Assembly (NCBI RefSeq): GCF_008932115.1
Contig: NZ_CP044543.1
Span: 1,178,001 to 1,242,000 of the forward strand
Direction of reading: 5' to 3'
DNA: 64,000 nucleotides
Source of the DNA: Bradyrhizobium betae
GTDB taxonomy: Bacteria; Pseudomonadota; Alphaproteobacteria; Rhizobiales; Xanthobacteraceae
A model generated the notes under the pieces. It saw only the letters and a list, made by a program, of their open reading frames with translations, was not told where the DNA came from and did no database searches. The first letter of the stretch is position 1, and each line of letters starts with the position of its first letter. Made by a program: the position numbers and the translations under genes. This document shows positions 50,662 to 57,025 of the stretch, in pieces.

Positions 50662-52041
50662 TCAGACCCTGGCCTCGGCGAGGCTTGGCGCGCCCTCACC
50701 CTGCGGGCTGCGACGCAGGTAGAACCACCAGGTCAGCGCGAGGCAGGAGGCGTAGAAGGTCAGATAGATCGCCAGCGCGAGCTGCGGGCCACCGGTCAGC
50801 GCGATCGACTTGCCGAAACCGCTCGGGATCAGGTAGCCGCCGACGGCCCCGATCGCGCCGATGAAGCCGACCGCCGCACCGCTCTCGATGCTCGCCGCCT
50901 TCAAGGCACCCGCCCGCGCCGCATCGCCCTTGCCGCGCACCCTGAACAGGTTCTGCTCGCGGAAGATCGAGGGGATCATGCGGTAGGTCGAACCGTTGCC
51001 GATGCCCGTCGTCACGAACAGGATCAGGAACATCGCAAGGAAGCCGGTGAAGTCCTTGTGCCCGACGAAATAGAGCACGCCGACCGTCGCCGCCGCCATC
51101 GCCATGAAATTCCAGAAGGTGAGGATCGAGCCGCCGATCCTGTCGGCCAGCAGGCCGCCGAGCGGACGCGACAGCGAGCCGACCAGCGGCCCGAGGAACG
51201 CGATGGAGATCGAGACCGTCGGAAACTGCGTCTTGATCAGCAGCGGAAACGCCGCGGAGTAGCCGATGAAGGAGCCGAACGTGCCGATATAGAGATACGC
51301 CATGATCCAGGTGTGCTTGCGCTTGACCACCGCGAGCTGGCTGCTGATCGACGACTTCGCCGTGGTGAGGTTGTTCATGAAGAACACCGCGCCGAACACC
51401 GCGATCGCGATCGGCAGCACCCACATCAGGCCGGCGTTCTGCAGGAAGACGCCGTCGACGGGGCTTGCCTGGAACAGGTTGATCACGGCGAGCGTCATCA
51501 GGATCGGCGTCAGCAACTGCACGCTGGAGACGCCGATGTTGCCACCGGCCGCGTTCAGGCCGAGCGCCCATCCCTTCATCCTGTCCGGAAAGAAGAAGGA
51601 GATATTGGTCATGCTGGAGGCGAAATTGCCGCCGCCAAGGCCCGCGGTCGAGGCGACCAGCAGCATCAGCCAGAACGGCGTGTCGGGCTGGCTGACGAAC
51701 CAGGCCAGCGACAGCGTCGGAATGAACAGGATCGCTGCGCTGAAGATGGTCCAGTTGCGGCCGCCGAAAGTCGTGACCGCGAAAGTATAGGGAAAGCGCA
51801 TCAATGCGCCGATCAGCCCGGGCACTGCGACGAGCTGGAACAGCTGGCCGGTGGTGTAGTGGAAGCCCGCCTGCGGCAGCTTGGTGGTGACGATGCTCCA
51901 GATCAGCCACACCGAGAAGCCGATATGCTCGGCGACGATCGACCAGATCAGGTTGCGCCGGGCAATGGTCTTACCGCCCGCATTCCAGAACGCCTCGTCT
52001 TCCGGGCGCCAGTCGGAAATCCAAGTTGGATTCTTCGTCAT
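50662..52041 (-). CDS. narK: Nitrate/nitrite transporter NarK (NNP family MFS)
   Basis: A 459-residue twelve-helix major facilitator of the nitrate/nitrite porter family. The nitrate signature is AGLGGGNFASSMTNISFFFPDRMKGWALGLNAAGGNIGVS, with a second Gly-rich repeat later (FVTTGIGNGSTYRMIPSIF). It imports nitrate and/or exports nitrite. It is first in the narK-bjgb-flp-nasC operon. A sigma-54 promoter lies about 150 bp upstream at 52188-52203, leaving a leader of about 135 nt. Confidence 0.95.
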   Translation of the reverse strand: MTKNPTWISDWRPEDEAFWNAGGKTIARRNLIWSIVAEHIGFSVWLIWSIVTTKLPQAGFHYTTGQLFQLVAVPGLIGALMRFPYTFAVTTFGGRNWTIFSAAILFIPTLSLAWFVSQPDTPFWLMLLVASTAGLGGGNFASSMTNISFFFPDRMKGWALGLNAAGGNIGVSSVQLLTPILMTLAVINLFQASPVDGVFLQNAGLMWVLPIAIAVFGAVFFMNNLTTAKSSISSQLAVVKRKHTWIMAYLYIGTFGSFIGYSAAFPLLIKTQFPTVSISIAFLGPLVGSLSRPLGGLLADRIGGSILTFWNFMAMAAATVGVLYFVGHKDFTGFLAMFLILFVTTGIGNGSTYRMIPSIFREQNLFRVRGKGDAARAGALKAASIESGAAVGFIGAIGAVGGYLIPSGFGKSIALTGGPQLALAIYLTFYASCLALTWWFYLRRSPQGEGAPSLAEARV

Positions 52042-52084
52042 TGCTTATCCCTTCCAGGCTCACCGCTGCTTCGTTGCAGGCTCA

Positions 52085-52100
52085 GCCTCCACGCGGAGGC
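52085..52100 (-). other. Hairpin in the narK leader RNA
   Basis: In the predicted leader, GCCTCC-GCGT-GGAGGC forms a 6-bp stem 44 nt before the narK start; AGCCTC and GAGGCT around it can pair in an alternative longer stem. There is no U run, so unlike the nrtA leader it is not an intrinsic terminator. It may be bound by an RNA regulator or be structural only. Confidence 0.4.
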
Positions 52101-52187
52101 GCGCGCCGAGGCTTTGGCCCCGGTGGCGAGTTCACGATGCTGATTGATGATGTTGAGGGACGTCGTCGTTGGCGTCGGACAAAGTGG

Positions 52188-52203
52188 TTCAATTTCCGTG
52201 CCA
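52188..52203 (-). promoter_or_regulatory. Sigma-54 promoter of narK-bjgb-flp-nasC
   Basis: Minus strand TGGCACGGAAATTGAA matches the RpoN consensus TGGCAC-N5-TTGC(A/T) at every position except A for C in the -12 element, a change shared with the nrtA promoter. Predicted start of transcription is near 52176. Its centre is 118.5 bp from the palindrome centre at 52314. Confidence 0.85.
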
Positions 52204-52280
52204 ACTGCGCGCGATCGGGAAATACAGGGAATTCAGCGACTTGTTCGAATTGCCCGAAAATTTCGCAGGGCCCTTTCGCA

Positions 52281-52328
52281 CGCAAATTTTGCGATTCGCT
52301 CAATCCCTGTGCGGCGCACAAGGATTGA
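52281..52328. promoter_or_regulatory. Enhancer region of the narK promoter (probable NtrC sites)
   Basis: It contains the perfect palindrome CGCAAATTTTGCG (52281-52293) and TGTGCGGCGCACA (52308-52320). The second lies within longer arms TCAATCC / GGATTGA (52300-52328), with one mismatched pair. The nrtA upstream region has the same two elements with the same spacing. The longer stem is also just downstream of the nrtC stop and might end the nrtABC message. NtrC binding is inferred from the sigma-54 context. Confidence 0.7.
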
Positions 52329-52366
52329 GCTTGATGACTCCGAATTGGGCGCGCTGCGTCACGCGT

Positions 52367-53161
52367 CTACGCGGCCTCGACGAAGCGATGACGCTCATAG
52401 AGGAATTCGAGCACGCGCTGGCGGCACTTCAAATATGTCGCGCTGGTCGCGAGCTCGAGCCGCTTGCGCGGCCGCACCAGCGGCACCTCCAGCACTTCGC
52501 CGATACGCGCAGACGGCCCGTTCGTCATCATCACGATGCGGTCGGACAGCAGCACGGCCTCGTCGACGTCGTGGGTGATCATCAGAATGGTGTTGCCGAG
52601 CTTCTGATGCAGCGCCATCACCGAATCCTGCAGATGCGCGCGGGTCAGGGCGTCGAGCGCGCCGAAGGGCTCGTCCAGCAGCAGCACTTTCGGCTCCATC
52701 GCCAGCGCCCGCGCGATGCCGACGCGCTGCTTCATGCCGCCGGAGATTTCCGAGGGGCGCTTGTCCCGGGCATGGGCCATCTGCACGAGGTTGAGATTGT
52801 GCATCACCCAGGCCTCGCGCTCGGCCCTGGTCTTGGTCCGGGCAAAGACCTTGTCGACGCCGAGCTTGACGTTCTCGAACACGGTCAGCCACGGCAGCAG
52901 GCTGTGGTTCTGGAACACCACGGCGCGATCGGGGCCCGGCGAGTTGACCTCGCGGTTCTCCAGCAGCACGCCGCCGGTGGTCGCGGTGGTGAGCCCGGCG
53001 ATGATGTTGAGCAGGGTCGACTTGCCGCAGCCGGAATGGCCGATGATCGAGACGTATTCGCCCTTCTCGATCGTCAGGTTGATGTCCTTCAGCACCTCCG
53101 TGCTGGCGGCGCCGCGGGTGAAGATCTTGTCGATATGGTCGAGCTTCAGATAGGCGGTCAT
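52367..53161 (-). CDS. nrtC: Nitrate ABC transporter ATPase (NrtC-type)
   Basis: A 264-residue ABC ATPase of the nitrate/taurine group. Walker A GHSGCGKST, Q-loop FQNHSLLPW, signature ISGGMKQR, Walker B VLLLDEPFGALD and H-loop THD are present. Unlike cyanobacterial NrtC it has no C-terminal substrate-binding domain, being the single-domain rhizobial form. It is third in nrtABC, 13 bp after nrtB. A 325-bp region follows before narK (52042-52366), which holds the narK promoter and enhancer. Confidence 0.94.
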   Translation of the reverse strand: MTAYLKLDHIDKIFTRGAASTEVLKDINLTIEKGEYVSIIGHSGCGKSTLLNIIAGLTTATTGGVLLENREVNSPGPDRAVVFQNHSLLPWLTVFENVKLGVDKVFARTKTRAEREAWVMHNLNLVQMAHARDKRPSEISGGMKQRVGIARALAMEPKVLLLDEPFGALDALTRAHLQDSVMALHQKLGNTILMITHDVDEAVLLSDRIVMMTNGPSARIGEVLEVPLVRPRKRLELATSATYLKCRQRVLEFLYERHRFVEAA

Positions 53162-53174
53162 GTGCGTTTCTCCC

Positions 53175-54071
53175 TCAACCCAGCGCCGTGCCGCGGGTGA
53201 CGATCCTGCCGAGGCCCGCGATCAGGCGATCGAGCACGAACCCGATGATGCCGACATAGAACAGCGCCAGGATGATCTCGCTGATATGCGAGGAGTTCCA
53301 GGCGTCCCAGATGAAGAAGCCGATGCCGACGCCGCCGATCAGCATTTCCGCGGCCACGATCGCGAGCCAGGAGAGGCCGATGCCGATGCGAAGGCCAGTG
53401 AAGATGTAAGGCGCCGCCGCCGGAATCATGATCTTGGAGAAGAACTCGAGCGGATTGAGCTGCACCACCGCGGCGACGTTGCGATAGTCCTGCGGAATGT
53501 TGCGGATGCCGACCGCGGTGTTGATGATGATCGGCCAGATCGAGGTGATGAAGATGACGAAGATCGCCGAGGGCTGGCCGTCGCGGAAGGCGGCGAGCGA
53601 GAGCGGCAGCCAGGCGAGCGGCGGGATGGTGCGCAGCACCTGGAACAGCGGGTCGAGCCCGCGCATGGCCCAGACCGATTGTCCGACCAGCACGCCGAGC
53701 GCGATGCCGGCGATGGCGGAGAGCGAATAGCCGAAAGCGACGCGCTGGAGGCTGGCGGAGAGATGCCAGAACAGGCCCTTGTCGATGCCGCCATGGTCGA
53801 AGAACGGATCGACGATCAGCTCCTTGGTGTCCTTGAAGACTTTTGACGGCGGCGGCAGCGCCGAGCCGGCGCGGCGACAGACCAGCTCCCATACCAGTGT
53901 CAGCAGCGCGATCACCACGAGCGGCGGGATCACGCGCACCGCGGTCTCCCGCGCCATCCGCGCATAAGCCTCACTGCGCGGGGCACGCTTCGGCGTCATC
54001 GCAACGACCGGTGCTGCCGCGCCAGCGGGCTTCGCGGTCTCAACATCCAACTTCGTGGCAGGCATGTTCAT
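53175..54071 (-). CDS. nrtB: Nitrate ABC transporter permease (NrtB)
   Basis: A 298-residue inner-membrane permease with about six helices and a charged, Ala/Pro-rich cytoplasmic N-terminus. The sequence PPLAWLPLSLAAFRDGQPSAIFVIFITSIWPIIINTAVGIRNIPQDYRNVA is close to NrtB/CmpB proteins and contains the EAA-like loop. ATG 54071 or ATG 54065 is the start. It lies between nrtA, from which it is separated by a GC-rich hairpin, and nrtC. Confidence 0.94.
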   Translation of the reverse strand: MNMPATKLDVETAKPAGAAAPVVAMTPKRAPRSEAYARMARETAVRVIPPLVVIALLTLVWELVCRRAGSALPPPSKVFKDTKELIVDPFFDHGGIDKGLFWHLSASLQRVAFGYSLSAIAGIALGVLVGQSVWAMRGLDPLFQVLRTIPPLAWLPLSLAAFRDGQPSAIFVIFITSIWPIIINTAVGIRNIPQDYRNVAAVVQLNPLEFFSKIMIPAAAPYIFTGLRIGIGLSWLAIVAAEMLIGGVGIGFFIWDAWNSSHISEIILALFYVGIIGFVLDRLIAGLGRIVTRGTALG

Positions 54072-54101
54072 CGCAATATCTCTCCGGCTTCAAAAGACGA
54101 T

Positions 54102-54123
54102 GCGGCCGCCTCGCGGCGGCCGC
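54102..54123. repeat. GC-rich hairpin between nrtA and nrtB
   Basis: GCGGCCGCC-TCGC-GGCGGCCGC is a perfect 9-bp stem with a 4-nt loop, 9 bp after the nrtA stop. As with malE-malF type operons, it may protect the binding-protein message or reduce transcription into the permease gene. Confidence 0.75.
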
Positions 54124-54131
54124 TGGCTCCA

Positions 54132-55451
54132 TCAGACTTCGACGCGCTTGATCGCGAGCGACTTCAGATAGGCCGCCGGATTTTCGGGATCGAACACCTT
54201 GCCGTCGAAGAAAGTTTCCTTGCCGCGCGAGGTGGAGGTCGGGATCTCGGCCGCCGCGACGCCGAGCGTCTTGGCCGCGTCACGCCACATGTCTTCGCGG
54301 TTCACCTTGCCGATCAGCGCCTTGGTGTCGAAATTCGCCTCGTACTTGCCCCAGCGAATATCCTCGGTGAGGAACCAGAGATCGTGGCTCTGGAATGGGT
54401 ACGAGGCGAAGTCGCGCCAGTACTTCATGATGTGCGGCGAGTTCTCGACCACCTTGCCGGGAATTCCGTAGTCGAACTTGCCGGCGGAGCGGTCGAGCAC
54501 GTCTTCAACCGGGCAGTTCATCCACTGCCGCTTGCCCATGATGGCGGCAAGCTCGGCCTTGTTCTCGGCCTTGTCGGACCATTGCTGCGCTTCCATCACC
54601 GCCATCAGCAGCGCCTTGGAGGCTTTCGGATATTTGTCGACGAAGGCCGCGCGCATGCCGAAGGATTTTTCCGGATGCCTGTTCCAGAGCTCACCGGTCG
54701 TGATGGCGGTGTAACCGATGTTCTGGTGGATCAGTTGCAGATTCCAGGGCTCGCCGACGCAGAAGCAATCCATGGTGCCGACCTTCATGTTGGCCACCAT
54801 CTGCGGCGGCGGCACAACGATGGTCTCGATGTCCTTGTCGGGATCGATGCCGCCGGCGGCGAGCCAGTAGCGAATCCAGAGATCGTGGGTGCCGCCGGGG
54901 AAGGTCATGGCGGCCTTCACCGCCTTGCCGGAGGCCTTCTTCTTCTCCAGCGCCGCCTTGAACGGCGTGGCATCGACACCGAGCTTGAGGTCGGCATATT
55001 CGTTGGCCACCGAGATGCACTGGCTGTCGAGATTGAGCCGGGCCAGGATGTACATCGGCGTCGGCTGGTTGTTCTGCGTCACCTTGCCGGCCGAGATCAG
55101 ATACGGCATCGGGGTGAGGATGTGCGCGCCGTCGATGCCGTTGCCTTCGGAGCCGAGCACGAGGTTGTCGCGCGTGGTGCCCCAGGAGGCCTGCTTCTGC
55201 ACGTCGACGTCCGGCATGCCGTATTTGGCGAACAGGCCCTTGTCCTTGGCGACGAACAACGGACCGGCATCGCTGAGCGCGATGAAGCCGAGCTTGGCAC
55301 CCTTGACCTCGGGGCCAGCATCCTGCGCGAACGCGCCGGCGGGGAAATTCAGCCTGGCGGCGGCGAGAAGAGCGGCGGTGCCGCCGGCGGCTTTCAACAC
55401 TTGACGGCGGCTGAGGCCAGTATCCGAAGGCCGGCGAATGCGCTTGGTCAT
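54132..55451 (-). CDS. nrtA: Nitrate ABC transporter substrate-binding protein (NrtA)
   Basis: A 439-residue periplasmic nitrate-binding protein. The N-terminus carries a twin-arginine signal (SRRQVLKAAGG) followed by a hydrophobic stretch, cleaved near AFAQD, so it is exported folded through Tat. The mature protein starts VKGAKLGFIALSDAGPLFVAKDKGLFAKYGMPDV and has GTMDCFCVGEPWN, typical of NrtA/CmpA. ATG 55451 begins the Tat signal. The gene heads nrtABC. Its leader (about 170 nt) contains an intrinsic terminator, and its sigma-54 promoter is at 55634-55649. Confidence 0.96.
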   Translation of the reverse strand: MTKRIRRPSDTGLSRRQVLKAAGGTAALLAAARLNFPAGAFAQDAGPEVKGAKLGFIALSDAGPLFVAKDKGLFAKYGMPDVDVQKQASWGTTRDNLVLGSEGNGIDGAHILTPMPYLISAGKVTQNNQPTPMYILARLNLDSQCISVANEYADLKLGVDATPFKAALEKKKASGKAVKAAMTFPGGTHDLWIRYWLAAGGIDPDKDIETIVVPPPQMVANMKVGTMDCFCVGEPWNLQLIHQNIGYTAITTGELWNRHPEKSFGMRAAFVDKYPKASKALLMAVMEAQQWSDKAENKAELAAIMGKRQWMNCPVEDVLDRSAGKFDYGIPGKVVENSPHIMKYWRDFASYPFQSHDLWFLTEDIRWGKYEANFDTKALIGKVNREDMWRDAAKTLGVAAAEIPTSTSRGKETFFDGKVFDPENPAAYLKSLAIKRVEV

Positions 55452-55526
55452 GGGCGGTGTCGTCCTTTGCGTCGTTGCGATGATTGCGTCAGTTCGCACG
55501 AGCAGCCCGTCCGTCCGTGGCGCCCG

Positions 55527-55566
55527 AAAAAGGCGCGTGCGAACACGCGACGGGGGAACCCCCGTC
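55527..55566 (-). terminator. Leader terminator and preceding hairpin upstream of nrtA (likely antitermination control)
   Basis: Read on the minus strand, a hairpin GACGGGGG-TT-CCCCCGTC (55566-55549) is directly followed by CGCGTG-TTCG-CACGCG and CCTTTTT (55549-55527): a UUCG-loop stem with a U run, hence an intrinsic terminator within the transcribed leader about 75 nt before nrtA. Nitrate assimilation leaders controlled by the ANTAR protein NasT or NasR have this plan. NasS/NasT are not encoded in the window. Confidence 0.75.
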
Positions 55567-55633
55567 TGGTGGCGTCAGCAAATTCGGATGAGAAGTCTCG
55601 CGGGACGGCTTCAATGGCGTCGGCTTGGAACCA

Positions 55634-55649
55634 TTCAAGCTTCGTGCCA
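55634..55649 (-). promoter_or_regulatory. Sigma-54 promoter of nrtABC
   Basis: Minus strand TGGCACGAAGCTTGAA; -24 TGGCAC and -12 TTGAA (consensus TTGCA). Predicted start of transcription is near 55622. Its centre is 118.5 bp from the palindrome centre at 55760. Confidence 0.85.
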
Positions 55650-55726
55650 AGCATCGCGCATCGGAAAACGCCACATATTCAATGCGTTACATGCCCCGCG
55701 CCAGACTGCCGCAGGCGATTTCCGCA

Positions 55727-55767
55727 CGCGAAATTTGCGAACTGCTCACTTCTTGTGCGACGCACAA
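55727..55767. promoter_or_regulatory. Shared enhancer for the divergent nrtA and formate/nitrite transporter promoters
   Basis: TTGTGCGACGCACAA (55753-55767) is a perfect 15-bp palindrome. The near-palindrome GCGAAATTTGCG (55728-55739) lies 26 bp away, as in the narK region. It is midway between two divergent sigma-54 promoters, 118.5 bp from each promoter centre. NtrC is the likely activator. Confidence 0.72.
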
Positions 55768-55870
55768 ATCTTATGCAATCGCCTAAGCTAGAGGCCGCAG
55801 AGTTCCCGAAAATCAGATCCAAGCGCGCGCCATCCAATTGATATCGCTCGCTTTTTCTAACGCCACGGCC

Positions 55871-55886
55871 CGGCACGCGACTTGCA
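55871..55886 (+). promoter_or_regulatory. Sigma-54 promoter of the formate/nitrite transporter and phosphatase-kinase unit
   Basis: CGGCACGCGACTTGCA matches TGGCACG-N4-TTGCA except for the first base, with the invariant GG and GC at the correct spacing. Predicted start is near 55898, leaving a leader of about 228 nt before ATG 56126. Confidence 0.8.
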
Positions 55887-55925
55887 TTTCCCTTGGCGTC
55901 AACGAAGACTGCGGCTTGCCGCATT

Positions 55926-55949
55926 GATGCAGCCTCTGGCGGCTGCATC
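55926..55949 (+). other. Hexaloop hairpin in the transporter leader RNA
   Basis: GATGCAGCC-TCTGGC-GGCTGCATC is a perfect 9-bp stem with a 6-nt loop, about 28 nt into the predicted leader. ANTAR antiterminators recognise hexaloop hairpins with G at loop position 4, which this has; the expected A at loop position 1 is absent. NasT binding is therefore only possible. Confidence 0.4.
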
Positions 55950-56125
55950 CCGGAAGCTCACCTGCTTCGCGGCCTTTCCCGGCTCGGTCGTCGTGACGCG
56001 ATTCCCAAGGCTTCCAGACCTCCCATAGCCCTCGTGCGCGGCAATCGGCCCGCACGGCCCATCACGTTCAGCCGCCCTCTCTCGAGGGGCGAGGCGGTCT
56101 CACTTACGAAGCAAAGGAACCATTG

Positions 56126-56965
56126 ATGTCGTATCTCGCGCCTTCGGAATTCGTCACCAAGATGGTGGATGCAGGCGAGTCCAAGATCTTCATGTCCACC
56201 CGGGATACCATCATCCGGGCCTATATGGCCGGTGCCATCCTCGCTCTCGCCGCCTGGTTCGCCGTCACCATCAACGTGAACACCGGCCAGCCGCTGGTTG
56301 GAGCGCTGCTGTTTCCGGTCGGCTTCGTCATGCTCTATCTCTTGGGCTTCGACCTCCTGACCGGCGTGTTCGTGCTCTCGCCGCTCGCCCTGATCGACAA
56401 GCGCCCCGGCGTTACCTTCGGCGGCGTGCTGCGCAACTGGGGCCTCGTCTTCGTCGGCAACTTCGCCGGCGCCTTTACCGTCGCCTTCATGATGGCCTTC
56501 GTCACGACGTTCGGCTTCACGCAGGATCCCGACAAGGTCGGCGCCGCCATCGGCAATATCGGCGAAGGCCGAACGCTCGGCTATGCCGCACATGGTGCCG
56601 CCGGCATGGCGACTCTGTTCATGCGCGGCATGCTCTGCAACTGGATGGTCTCGACCGGCGTCGTCGGCGCCATGATCTCGACCTCGGTCCCCGGCAAGGT
56701 CATCGCGATGTGGATGCCGATCCTGGTGTTCTTCTACATGGTGTTCGAGCATTCCGTCGTGAACATGTTCCTGTTTCCGTCGGGCCTGATGCTGCACGCG
56801 AAATTCTCGATCATGGATTACCTGATCTGGAACGAGATCCCGACCGTGCTTGGCAACCTCGTGGGCGGTCTCGCCTTCACCGGATTGACCCTCTATGCCA
56901 CGCACGTCATGACCCAGCCGAAGCGCCAGGCCGGCAAGACCGCGCCGCCCCGCGTCGCGGCCTGA
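56126..56965 (+). CDS. Formate/nitrite transporter family protein (NirC-like)
   Basis: A 279-residue membrane channel of the FocA/NirC family with six helices. Family segments include VTINVNTGQPLVGALLFPVGFVMLYLLGFDLLTGVFVL, NWGLVFVGNFAGAF, RGMLCNWMVSTGV and FEHSVVNMFLFPSGLM (with the pore His). The nitrate-locus position favours nitrite transport. ATG 56126 is preceded by AAAGGA. It has its own sigma-54 promoter, divergent from nrtABC, and is followed after 60 bp by the phosphatase-kinase gene, with which it probably forms an operon. Confidence 0.93.
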   Translation: MSYLAPSEFVTKMVDAGESKIFMSTRDTIIRAYMAGAILALAAWFAVTINVNTGQPLVGALLFPVGFVMLYLLGFDLLTGVFVLSPLALIDKRPGVTFGGVLRNWGLVFVGNFAGAFTVAFMMAFVTTFGFTQDPDKVGAAIGNIGEGRTLGYAAHGAAGMATLFMRGMLCNWMVSTGVVGAMISTSVPGKVIAMWMPILVFFYMVFEHSVVNMFLFPSGLMLHAKFSIMDYLIWNEIPTVLGNLVGGLAFTGLTLYATHVMTQPKRQAGKTAPPRVAA

Positions 56966-56982
56966 TCGAATACGTCTCGACA

Positions 56983-57015
56983 GGGGAGCCTCGCCCGCCC
57001 AGGGTGAGGCTCCCC
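56983..57015. other. Strong hairpin between the transporter and phosphatase-kinase genes
   Basis: GGGGAGCCTC and GAGGCTCCCC form a perfect 10-bp stem around a 13-nt loop, ending about 10 bp before the start of the next gene. There is no T run, so it is not a classical terminator. It may hide the weak ribosome binding site or dampen read-through. Confidence 0.6.
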
Positions 57016-57025
57016 TCGCCCGGTG

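Noticed and set aside
50563..52143. 526-codon plus-strand frame opposite narK
   Set aside because: Shadow of the narK codon bias; Arg/Asp/Gln-rich with no domain.
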